Part shown: positions 22,415-29,875 of the stretch, one piece after another | Layout: the number at the start of each line of letters is the position of its first letter | How positions within the stretch are numbered: position 1 is the stretch's first letter | Source: Bacteroidales bacterium | GTDB lineage: Bacteria; Bacteroidota; Bacteroidia; Bacteroidales; UBA10428 | Direction of reading: 5' to 3' | Length of the DNA stretch: 34,899 nt | NCBI GenBank assembly: GCA_016931575.1 | Contig: JAFGEO010000053.1 | Span: 1-34,899 of the forward strand | Notes under the pieces: generated by a model | Databases searched by the model: none | What the model saw: the letters and a program-made list of their open reading frames with translations, nothing else | Told to the model about the DNA's origin: nothing | Translations under genes and position numbers: made by a program

Positions 22415-22448
22415 CAAAGTTATCATTCCTTTTTTATCGAACAGCAAA
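22415..22448 (-). promoter_or_regulatory. Bacteroidota-type promoter for the small membrane protein
   Basis: On the minus strand TAACTTTG (plus 22415-22422) is a perfect TAnnTTTG box and TTTG (plus 22445-22448) forms the -33 box, with a 22-nt spacer. The gene start is about 30 nt downstream. Confidence 0.55.
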
Positions 22449-22570
22449 TCATTACGGAATTGTGGGGATAGGTTAGTCACAAGTCACAGGGCTTCATGGT
22501 ATCCTTTTTAGACGCCCTCCAGGCAACCTTTTACCGCCTGTCTGCATCTGTACTGAAAACCTGAAACAGT

Positions 22571-23116
22571 ATGACAAAACGAAGCAAACCACTTTCTGTA
22601 CTGGTAATAGCAGCCCTTGTCTTTATGGCTTGTGAGAAGAAAAATGTGATCCTATCTGATGACTACCTGCCCCTCGAAGTTGGTAACTACTGGAAGCTGG
22701 AATTCATCGATACAACGAGGGTTACCGGCACAACCGAGATCGGCGGGAAGGAGTATTATATCCTGGAAACCCCGCAATATTCAACGTATTACCGGGTAGA
22801 GAATGGTAAGGTATATGTGAGCACTTCCGGCGAAAAAGGGGACCTGAAATTTAATCTGACAGCTGATGCTGGTGATGACTGGATGTATGGTGAATATGTG
22901 GTGACCCTGCATAGTAAAACTGATACCGTAGTTGTTGGAGATACTCCGATCCCCGATTGCTATCATTTCGGTTTTGATGTTCCGGGGATGTGTGATGAAG
23001 AACACAGCATCTGGCTGGCTCCCGGAATAGGCTTTATCAGGAAAGCTTGCGGGTTTTGTTTAAATCCAAATATGGTACTTGTTGAGGCTATGATTGGGGG
23101 TGAAGCGATTGATTGA
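22571..23116 (+). CDS. Lipoprotein of unknown function
   Basis: The 181-residue protein has a lipoprotein signal peptide with lipobox VFMAC and acylated Cys21 followed by EKKN. The mature part is mostly beta strand (YLPLEVGNYWKLEFIDTTRV, GGKEYYILETPQYSTYYRVENGKVYV), resembling small periplasmic beta domains found in Bacteroidota lipoproteins. Four Cys lie in the last third: one each in PDCYHF and MCDEEH and two in ACGFC. These could form disulfides or a metal site. It ends 10 bp before the mtaB gene on the opposite strand, so the two converge. No partner is visible. The ATG at 22571 is chosen because it gives the lipoprotein signal. Confidence 0.78.
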   Translation: MTKRSKPLSVLVIAALVFMACEKKNVILSDDYLPLEVGNYWKLEFIDTTRVTGTTEIGGKEYYILETPQYSTYYRVENGKVYVSTSGEKGDLKFNLTADAGDDWMYGEYVVTLHSKTDTVVVGDTPIPDCYHFGFDVPGMCDEEHSIWLAPGIGFIRKACGFCLNPNMVLVEAMIGGEAID

Positions 23117-23126
23117 TGGCAGGTGA

Positions 23127-24428
23127 TCAGATTAGCTCAGCGGTCATGGTCTTTTCCTTGTCATCCAGGATCCCTGTTATACGCACCCGGTAGAATGCAT
23201 TCTTTGTCAGCTTCCCGTCCCGGACGATGATCGGCAGGTAATGCTCTCCGTATCCCCTGGACCCACCCCGGGAATTACTTCGTTCCACCAGCAGCCTTTG
23301 TTCTTTTCCGATGAACTGTTTTCTGTAGGAAAGTTTATTTTTTTCTGCCAGGTCGCGGACAGCCTCACTACGTTCCTTCTTGACTTTTTCAGCCAGCTGG
23401 TCGGGAAAAGCAATGGCGTTTGTACCATCCCTTTTTGAATATTTGAAAGTGTGAATATGGCTGAAGCCTACCTGTTCAGCAACCTTCAGCGTATCCTGGA
23501 ATTCTTCCCTGGTTTCGCCGGGAAAGCCTACAATAATATCGGTGGTAAAGTTGAATGCGGGGTAGGCGGTGCGATAGGTCTGAACAATGTCTTCAAACTG
23601 TTGCCGGGTATAGAACCTCCGCATCCTTTTCAGCACACTGTCGGAGCCGCTCTGAAGGCACAGGTGCAGATGGGGGCAGAGTTTCGGGTTTTCGAATAAC
23701 CTAAGGAGCTTTTCTGTAAATCCTTCAGGCTCAATGGAAGATATTCGTACCCGAAAATCACCCGGAAGTTCAAGGATTTTCTCAATAAGGTCATCGAATT
23801 TCATCCCCTCATACTCATACCGGCTGATATTCACTCCTGTTAATACCATCTCCCGGTTTCCCAGTGCCAGCGATTTCCGGATATTTTCCAGGATATCCTC
23901 CGGTGGGCGGCTGGTGGCGCGTCCCCTGACTTTAGGGACAATGCAGTAGGTGCAGAAGTTGTCGCAGCCATCCTGGATCTTGATGGCACTCCGGGTGTGA
24001 AAACCATCTTCTACCACGCTGAAATTGAATAGGTTCTTCTCATACCCGGACGGACTGACGATCTCCCCTTTGAAATGGGCTTCCATGAGAGGCAGGATCG
24101 AGCTTTTCCGTTTGTTATCCACTACGTAATCGATGTCACCCCTGCTTTCCAGGTACTCTTTCTGATTGCTGACCATACAACCAGTTACCAGCACCAGGGC
24201 CTGGCCAGGGGCTGCCTTAACGGCCTGGTTAATGATATTTTTTGATTTCTTGTCGCTCTGGTTAGTTACCGTGCAGGTGTTGATGACATACACATCGGCT
24301 GGCGAGCCAAAGTCCACCACTTCATATCCCGCTCTTGTGAAATCCGTTACCAGGGCATCGGTTTCAAACTGGTTCAGCCTGCACCCCAGGGTTTTAAATG
24401 CCGCTTTCCTTTTTATGCTTCTGCCCAT
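23127..24428 (-). CDS. mtaB: tRNA t6A37 methylthiotransferase MtaB
   Basis: The 433-residue protein has the three-part methylthiotransferase layout. An N-terminal UPF0004 domain holds cluster cysteines Cys16 (TLGCRLNQFETD), Cys52 (NTCTVTNQSD) and Cys84 (VTGCMV). The radical SAM domain has the CxxxCxxC cluster at Cys155, Cys159 and Cys162 (DGCDNFCTYCIVPKVRG), and a C-terminal TRAM-like domain follows. The TLGCRLNQFETDA motif is the MtaB type, acting on N6-threonylcarbamoyladenosine at position 37 of tRNAs that decode ANN codons, converting it to ms2t6A. It uses two [4Fe-4S] clusters and SAM. The gene overlaps the end of the MiaB-like gene by 16 bp, so the two are cotranscribed. Confidence 0.93.
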   Translation of the reverse strand: MGRSIKRKAAFKTLGCRLNQFETDALVTDFTRAGYEVVDFGSPADVYVINTCTVTNQSDKKSKNIINQAVKAAPGQALVLVTGCMVSNQKEYLESRGDIDYVVDNKRKSSILPLMEAHFKGEIVSPSGYEKNLFNFSVVEDGFHTRSAIKIQDGCDNFCTYCIVPKVRGRATSRPPEDILENIRKSLALGNREMVLTGVNISRYEYEGMKFDDLIEKILELPGDFRVRISSIEPEGFTEKLLRLFENPKLCPHLHLCLQSGSDSVLKRMRRFYTRQQFEDIVQTYRTAYPAFNFTTDIIVGFPGETREEFQDTLKVAEQVGFSHIHTFKYSKRDGTNAIAFPDQLAEKVKKERSEAVRDLAEKNKLSYRKQFIGKEQRLLVERSNSRGGSRGYGEHYLPIIVRDGKLTKNAFYRVRITGILDDKEKTMTAELI

Positions 24429-25861
24429 GACGATGAATACACGTTTACAAGTTCTCCTTCAGTGGCAAAATCTGCAGCCGAATTTATGCTGACATCCACG
24501 AATTCACCAATGAGTTTCGTATTCCCGGAGGTGATTCGCACAATCACCTTGCCCTCTGTAAGGCCCGAAATGTAACCCGTTTTGCGGTCGGTACCCGTAA
24601 CCAGTACTTTGAAGGTTTTTCCGACCATAGCCTGATTGTGTTGCAGGGAATGTTGCTGCAGTTGAGTGCTCAGCCGGTGCAGGCGGTCTTTTTTCACTGC
24701 GTGTGGGATATCATCCTCCCAGCGGGAGGATGCTGAGCCCGGGCGGGGCGAATAACGTGCGATGTATGCCATATTGAAACGGATTTCCTCCATAACAGCC
24801 ATCGTATTCATGAATTGTTCCTCGGTCTCGCCGGTAAAGCCAACAATAATATCCGTAAACAGCGTAGCCTCCGGAAGGTATTCCCTGATTGATGAGATTA
24901 TCCGGCGGTAGTCGGCCATGGAATGGTTGCGGTTCATTTTTTTCAGTACCTCATCGTCTCCCGATTGAACCGGCAAATGGATCTGCTTTGCCAGGCAGGA
25001 ATACCTGCTGATAACCTGAAGTACATCATCGCTCATATCGCGGGGATGGGGGGAGGTGAAATACAGCCAGAAGTCTTTCCCTGAACTTTTTCCGTATTCA
25101 CCGGCCTTTTCAAGCAGTCCGGCAAATGAGATCTCTTTTCCTTGCTTATCCAGTCCGTATGAATTCACATTTTGTCCCAGGAGGGTAATGCTTTTAAATC
25201 CTTTTTCCACAAGATGCCTGAGTTCTTCCAGGATCTCTTCCGAAGGCCTCGAAATTTCCCTGCCCCGGGTATAAGGAACAGCGCAGTAGGTGCAGAACTT
25301 GTCACAGCCGTTCTGTATGGGTATGAAAGCTTCGAAAGTCGATTGGTAATGGGGTTCTACATTCCAAAATCCGGAAATCCTCGTTTCGGGCTTTTTCATC
25401 AGGACGGGCTGGCCGGCTACACTTCGGTGCTGATCGAAGACCAGGGTCTGGAAATCCGGGCCTGTATTGACGGGGATTGTTACGGGATCATGATCCTCCC
25501 GGTTCAGCGAAAAGGGGGTGACCATTCCGTACTGACGGATCATCTCCGGGAACTCTGTCAGCTCGCTGATCTGGAAGATCAGGTCGAACAGTCGAAGGAA
25601 CTTATCCCGGTCAGCAGGCAAGATGCACCCGGTCACAAAAGTCACCAGGCTCCGCTTGTTTTTCCATTTGTTCCACTTGCTGATTTTTGAGTAGACTTTA
25701 TCAATGGCTTTCTGCCGTACCGAGCAGGCTACAATGCCAATCAGATCGGCCTGCTCCTCCTTCTCTGTCCAATGGAATCCCATCTGCTCAATTACGGTAG
25801 CTATACGTTCACTGTCCGATTTATTCATCTGACAGCCTAATGTTACCAAATGATACTTCAT
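24413..25861 (-). CDS. miaB: MiaB-family tRNA methylthiotransferase
   Basis: The 482-residue protein has the UPF0004 cysteines Cys10 (TLGCQMNKSDSE), Cys46 (ACSVRQKA) and Cys79 (TGCILP), the radical SAM CxxxCxxC at Cys186, Cys190 and Cys193 (GCDKFCTYCAVPYTRG), and a C-terminal TRAM-like domain. This is the MiaB side of the family: 2-methylthiolation of i6A37 in tRNAs that read UNN codons. Its N-terminus (MKYHLVTLGCQMNKSDSE, then IVACSVRQKA rather than NTCSVR) is divergent from the usual Bacteroidota MiaB, so it may be a second or variant copy. It lies 51 bp downstream of a flavin reductase-like gene and overlaps mtaB, forming an apparent modification operon. Confidence 0.85.
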   Translation of the reverse strand: MKYHLVTLGCQMNKSDSERIATVIEQMGFHWTEKEEQADLIGIVACSVRQKAIDKVYSKISKWNKWKNKRSLVTFVTGCILPADRDKFLRLFDLIFQISELTEFPEMIRQYGMVTPFSLNREDHDPVTIPVNTGPDFQTLVFDQHRSVAGQPVLMKKPETRISGFWNVEPHYQSTFEAFIPIQNGCDKFCTYCAVPYTRGREISRPSEEILEELRHLVEKGFKSITLLGQNVNSYGLDKQGKEISFAGLLEKAGEYGKSSGKDFWLYFTSPHPRDMSDDVLQVISRYSCLAKQIHLPVQSGDDEVLKKMNRNHSMADYRRIISSIREYLPEATLFTDIIVGFTGETEEQFMNTMAVMEEIRFNMAYIARYSPRPGSASSRWEDDIPHAVKKDRLHRLSTQLQQHSLQHNQAMVGKTFKVLVTGTDRKTGYISGLTEGKVIVRITSGNTKLIGEFVDVSINSAADFATEGELVNVYSSSWAEA

Positions 25862-25912
25862 CGTGCTGCTCCTATCAATTATTGTTTCCGGAGGATTTAG
25901 TGGATTTACATG

Positions 25913-26647
25913 CTAAAAGTAAACCTCGGTCTTGATCTGATCGGCTGGTATTCCTGCTTTGGTGAGCAGGTCATAGGCCTCGTAAATCATATCACAATTG
26001 CCGCAAAGATACACTAAAGTACCGGAATCTGTCGGATGTGTTGCCAAATAATCGGTTACACGTCCACGGAAATCCCCCCGGTCGTCCTTCGAAGTGCAGA
26101 GGGTGTAACGATCTTCGGGGTACGCTGAACGCTCATAGGCTTCATTGAGGTAGCGCACGCCATGGAGGATGTTGTAATCAAGACCGGGGTAGGCACCCGC
26201 GATGCTGTGGAAAGGGGCAATGCCCGTCCCGGTGGCAATGAAGAGGTATTTTTGATCCTTGAGTTTGCCCTCATCGAGGGTGAAAAATCCGAAGGGTCCT
26301 TCGCATCTCAACAGGTCTCCCGGCTTAACACGATGAAGCTTTTTGGATACCAGCCCTTTATCAACTTCCTTAATAAGCACTTCCAGGAAATCCTCCCCTG
26401 GCGGGCTGTAAACGGAATATTCGCGTACCTGGTTGTCACCGGGAAGACCGAGGGTAATATGCTGCCCGGCGGTAAACAGGATGGATTTTTTTTCAAAGCG
26501 CAACACATAGGTGGAGTCCGTCAATTCCCGGACCTCCAGCACGCGGAATTGTTCACCGGGTGTCAGGTTTTGCAGGTCAGCCACTGTCTGCACCGGCTGG
26601 TTGAGTATGCTGTACCGTTTTCTTTTATGGTTATGGGAGGGTGTCAT
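25913..26647 (-). CDS. FNR-like flavoprotein oxidoreductase
   Basis: The 244-residue protein has the ferredoxin-NADP reductase fold. The FAD-binding barrel shows REYSVYSP (Arg75, Tyr77, Ser78) and the NAD(P)-binding half shows ATGTGIAPF (140-146), a later YLCGNCDMIYE and a C-terminal TEVYF with a terminal aromatic, as in plant-type and FPR-type reductases. It should move electrons between NAD(P)H and a small iron-sulfur or flavin protein. A basic N-terminal tail (about 1-25) is not part of the fold. It is first in a cluster with the two methylthiotransferases, so it could supply reduction to those radical SAM enzymes; this is an inference from context only. Confidence 0.88.
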   Translation of the reverse strand: MTPSHNHKRKRYSILNQPVQTVADLQNLTPGEQFRVLEVRELTDSTYVLRFEKKSILFTAGQHITLGLPGDNQVREYSVYSPPGEDFLEVLIKEVDKGLVSKKLHRVKPGDLLRCEGPFGFFTLDEGKLKDQKYLFIATGTGIAPFHSIAGAYPGLDYNILHGVRYLNEAYERSAYPEDRYTLCTSKDDRGDFRGRVTDYLATHPTDSGTLVYLCGNCDMIYEAYDLLTKAGIPADQIKTEVYF

Positions 26648-26680
26648 GAAATATCGTTCCTTTATGATTCTTTTAACGTT

Positions 26681-26688
26681 TAAAGATA
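26681..26688 (-). promoter_or_regulatory. Candidate -7 box for the reductase/methylthiotransferase cluster
   Basis: On the minus strand it reads TATCTTTA, seven of eight matches to TAnnTTTG, about 34 nt before the ATG at 26647. A purine-rich AAAGGA lies about 10 nt before the start. No clear -33 box is seen. Confidence 0.3.
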
Positions 26689-26875
26689 GGTATAACAGGG
26701 CCTTTTTTCGTTTGTTCGTGATGGCGTGTGAAATTTTCGCAGATTTACCGATAGAATGAATGCCGGGGATCCGATCCGTAATTCACGGGATTGACCTTGT
26801 CCTTTAAGAGATTCTTGATGGCTGTTTACTGAGAAATGCAAACTTTTTAGTATTTTTCACAATGCCCCGCTTGCT

Positions 26876-27616
26876 ATGATACCGAAACTAAACCCCAAAG
26901 CAAAGCACATCCTCTCCATTATAGGCCTATGGTTTAGACGGATTATGCTGGTTTTTGGGGTTATCTTATTTATCTCGATCATCCTGAGTTTTACCGATCT
27001 GCCTTTCAGGGCCTATTTTTGGCTGGGCACGCATAATACGGAACTGGAGGAGGATCCTGACTGGATTGTGCTGATGGGGGGCGGGGGAATGCCCGGTCCC
27101 GATGCGCTGCTACGTTGTTATTTTGCATCCGAAATAGCTGAGGAATATCCGGAAGCCCGGCTAATCGTCGCTGTTCCTGGCGATGATTGTCAGGGAGAAG
27201 ATTGCCCGGCCCCGATGATGCGTAATGAACTTATCCTGCGCGGAGTGGACAGCCTGCGGATCTTTATGGAAACACAGGGGGTGAATACCAGGACACAGGC
27301 AATCAATATCAGGAAGATCGTAGGAAGAAAAGCCGTTTACTCAGTGAAAGTTCGTATCGTTACATCGCCGGAGCACATGTACAGGGCAGTGAAGGTATTC
27401 AGGAAAATTGGTTTCAGGAAGGTAGGCGGTCGCCCTGCCTTTGAACAGGATATTCCGGAAAAGTTACTGAAGAAGAAAGGGGACAGGAAACTGAAAGAGC
27501 AGACCCTGGAGGCCCTGGACCTTCGGTATAACATGTGGAACTACATGAAATATGAAATCACGGTACTGAGGGAATGCTGCGCACTTGCCTATTATAAGAT
27601 AAGGGGATGGATTTAA
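26876..27616 (+). CDS. DUF218/YdcF (SanA-like) membrane protein
   Basis: The 246-residue protein has one N-terminal membrane helix (about 18-40) and a DUF218-type Rossmann-like domain. Characteristic stretches are WIVLMGGGGMPGPDALLRC at about 62-80, ARLIVAVPGDDCQ, a MMRNELILRGVDSLRIFMET helix with a NTRTQAINI element, and a SPEHMYRAVKVFRK element near 165-178. DUF218 proteins such as SanA and ElyC act at the cell envelope, probably in handling wall precursors or lipid carriers; the exact reaction is unsettled. The domain should face the periplasm. The gene converges on the YD-like gene with a 24-bp gap and is not part of an operon. Confidence 0.85.
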   Translation: MIPKLNPKAKHILSIIGLWFRRIMLVFGVILFISIILSFTDLPFRAYFWLGTHNTELEEDPDWIVLMGGGGMPGPDALLRCYFASEIAEEYPEARLIVAVPGDDCQGEDCPAPMMRNELILRGVDSLRIFMETQGVNTRTQAINIRKIVGRKAVYSVKVRIVTSPEHMYRAVKVFRKIGFRKVGGRPAFEQDIPEKLLKKKGDRKLKEQTLEALDLRYNMWNYMKYEITVLRECCALAYYKIRGWI

Positions 27617-27640
27617 TAGACCTACCCAACAAGAACCTAC

Positions 27641-28501
27641 TTACTGTGACAACGGTTTCGAAAGATCGAGCATGGTTTCCTCTGTGAAAGTTACCACACG
27701 TTCGACAAAGGAATGACTGATAAATTTGGTCAGCTGCTCATCAGGATCGTAATGTTTTATCAGGTTGAGCCTTCCGTCTGAGTACCAGTTGTAGTTTATA
27801 TGCTCTGTCAGCAGACCATCAATTCTTATGAATTTATCTGAAACATCCCCTTTGGCCGAATAGTTAAAGTTTACCTCCCGGGTAAGCTGATGCTTATCCC
27901 TGTATAGTTTTTGAGAGTTTTTGCTGACAAGTTTTCCGTTCCGGTAAATCCTGGTAATGGTCTCTGTTTTCAGTTGTTCCGGGTTCTTTTTGTGGTATTT
28001 TATCAGTGTGGTCTCGATGCTGTCCTGGCGTGCAGTCACCTGTTTTTCCTGCCATTTACCCGTTGCTCCGAGTACTGTTTTCCCTGTGAGCAGTCCATCA
28101 GTATACTGGAATTTTTCGGTTTGAATGTTTTGCATCCGATCCTTACCGGGGGCATAAATCCGAATCTCCATGAGCTGGCCTGCATCATTGTAATGATACC
28201 TTTTAACTTCCGATACTTCTCTTTTAAGGTTGAAAGTTTCTTCGGAAAGGAGCCTGTCACTGCTGTCTGCATAAAAGTAACGGGTATAGGATTCAATTTT
28301 GGCGACCGTATCAGCATACCTGATCAGGAGCAGCAGCCGGCCCGTCAGGTCGTATGTTTTTTGATCAATAAGAAATTTCTTACCTGTAATAGAACCGTTT
28401 ACCAGTTTATTTGAGAAGGAGTTGACAGCGCGGATGCTGTCCTGGGCGGCCATACCGCATGCAGCCAGTAGCAGAAGTGCAAGCAGGAAGGTTTTTCTCA
28501 T
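27641..28501 (-). CDS. Secreted YD/RHS-like repeat protein of unknown function
   Basis: Choosing the ATG at 28501 gives a 286-residue protein that starts five bases after the stop of the TPR gene and has a clean signal peptide (MRKTFLLALLLLAACGMAAQ). A longer frame from 28528 would overlap the TPR gene and bury it. The mature part is built from short tyrosine-rich strands such as RYFYADSSDRLLSEETF, KRYHYNDAGQLMEIRIYA, FNYSAKGDVSDKF and YNWYSDGRLNLIKHYD, spaced about 20-30 residues apart. This resembles the YD/MORN-like antiparallel strand repeats of extracellular proteins. I do not recognise a named family. It is third in a possible operon with a hybrid TPR kinase and a TPR protein. Confidence 0.65.
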   Translation of the reverse strand: MRKTFLLALLLLAACGMAAQDSIRAVNSFSNKLVNGSITGKKFLIDQKTYDLTGRLLLLIRYADTVAKIESYTRYFYADSSDRLLSEETFNLKREVSEVKRYHYNDAGQLMEIRIYAPGKDRMQNIQTEKFQYTDGLLTGKTVLGATGKWQEKQVTARQDSIETTLIKYHKKNPEQLKTETITRIYRNGKLVSKNSQKLYRDKHQLTREVNFNYSAKGDVSDKFIRIDGLLTEHINYNWYSDGRLNLIKHYDPDEQLTKFISHSFVERVVTFTEETMLDLSKPLSQ

Positions 28502-28506
28502 GTTGC

Positions 28507-29790
28507 TTAGTTTGAACAATGTCTCCATACATAAATTTCAGCGGGTTTGTAACCCATGTCAAGGGCTTTTCTCAGGTTTTTGCAGGCTTCATCAGAATTC
28601 CCCAGGTTGTATTGTTGTATGCCTATGGCATAATAAATATCGGGCGAATTGTACCCCAGTCTTTTTGATTTTTCCAGGTCTTTCAGGGCCGCTTCGTAAT
28701 TTTTAAGGCCTTCATATGCTATACCCCGGTTGAAGTAGGCATCTTTTTGTTTTCCATCCAGCGCAATAACCTTTGTAAAGCTGGCAATAGCCTGGTCGAA
28801 CTCCCCATTCCGGAGCCTGATGGTCCCGAAAAGCAGGTTTTTATCCACCTGAATACTTGTATCGGCCAACTCTCCCGGGATTTTATTCAGGTAAGTTGTC
28901 GCCTCAGTAGTAAGTCCCATGAAAAAAGAAGCTTTGGCAGCATTATACCAGGCACTTGCAGGCTTATAGCCATTTTCCGCAGCACTTTTTGAGTCGGCAA
29001 CCGTATTCTGAAGCTTACCAATTTGAGCATAGCATATCCCGCGGTTCAGGAAGGCTTCTCCGCTGGTGGGCTCCAGGCGGATGACTTCCGAATAATCTTC
29101 GATGGCAAGTCTGGGCTCCCCATTATTGTTTTTGGCTTTTGCCCGTTGAAGATAGGCTTTTGTATCTGCGGAATCTCTTTCGATGAAGGAGCTGTAGATC
29201 GCGATGGCTTCCGGGAAATTTTTCATCACCTCATAAGCTTCGGCTGCCCCTTCCAGTGCAGTTTTCAGAATGCTGCTATCTGATTCTGCTGCTTTAAGGA
29301 AGTCCTTAACAGCCTCCTCCGGTAATTCGAGCCTGCTGTTGGCCCGGCCTCGATACAACCAGGCCTTTGACAGGCTTTGGTCTTTCTCAATGGCAAGGGA
29401 TAGTTTTTCCACAGCTTCGGAAAACTTCTCTTTCAGAAAGAGTAATTTACCCTCCAGGAAGAGGGTTTGTGCCCGGTCAGGATAATTTTTGACCAGTTGA
29501 GCGAAAGATTTTTCTGCCTCTTCAATTTTTCCCTGTTCCAGCTGGGATTCAACCAGCATGCCCAGGTAAACAGATTCCTTCTTATTAAGGGAGACAGCCT
29601 TTCCGAAAGCTGCTTCGGCAGCGGCAAAGTCACCTGATTCATACAATTCCAATCCTTTTTGATAGTTTACTTCAGCCTCTTTTACCGCTGCGTTCCCTTC
29701 ACCCTTTGCGAAAGGATTCCACAGGATAAGGGCGATGATAATACCTGCTGCCAGCAAGCTGCTAAGGATAATGATCCAGGTCTTCTTCAT
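28507..29790 (-). CDS. Membrane-anchored TPR protein
   Basis: Starting at ATG 29790 (the upstream frame begins with TTG at 29808), the protein has about 427 residues. One N-terminal membrane helix (about 4-24) is followed by at least eight TPR units, easily seen as repeats of the type YQKGLELYESGDFAAAEAAF, AWLYRGRANSRLELPEEAVK, AYLQRAKAKNNNGEPRLAIE, EAFLNRGICYAQIGKL and AYFNRGIAYEGLKNYEAAL. TPR arrays form superhelical protein-binding scaffolds. The domain should face the periplasm. The gene is between the hybrid kinase gene (67 bp upstream) and the YD-like gene (5 bp downstream), so it is probably cotranscribed and may help assemble the sensing complex. Confidence 0.85.
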   Translation of the reverse strand: MKKTWIIILSSLLAAGIIIALILWNPFAKGEGNAAVKEAEVNYQKGLELYESGDFAAAEAAFGKAVSLNKKESVYLGMLVESQLEQGKIEEAEKSFAQLVKNYPDRAQTLFLEGKLLFLKEKFSEAVEKLSLAIEKDQSLSKAWLYRGRANSRLELPEEAVKDFLKAAESDSSILKTALEGAAEAYEVMKNFPEAIAIYSSFIERDSADTKAYLQRAKAKNNNGEPRLAIEDYSEVIRLEPTSGEAFLNRGICYAQIGKLQNTVADSKSAAENGYKPASAWYNAAKASFFMGLTTEATTYLNKIPGELADTSIQVDKNLLFGTIRLRNGEFDQAIASFTKVIALDGKQKDAYFNRGIAYEGLKNYEAALKDLEKSKRLGYNSPDIYYAIGIQQYNLGNSDEACKNLRKALDMGYKPAEIYVWRHCSN

Positions 29791-29875
29791 AAAATATACA
29801 ATTTTCAATCGAAGTAAAAAGATACGAAAATACCTGATAATAATCTAAAGAAAGTATTAAACGGGACAGCAAAAG

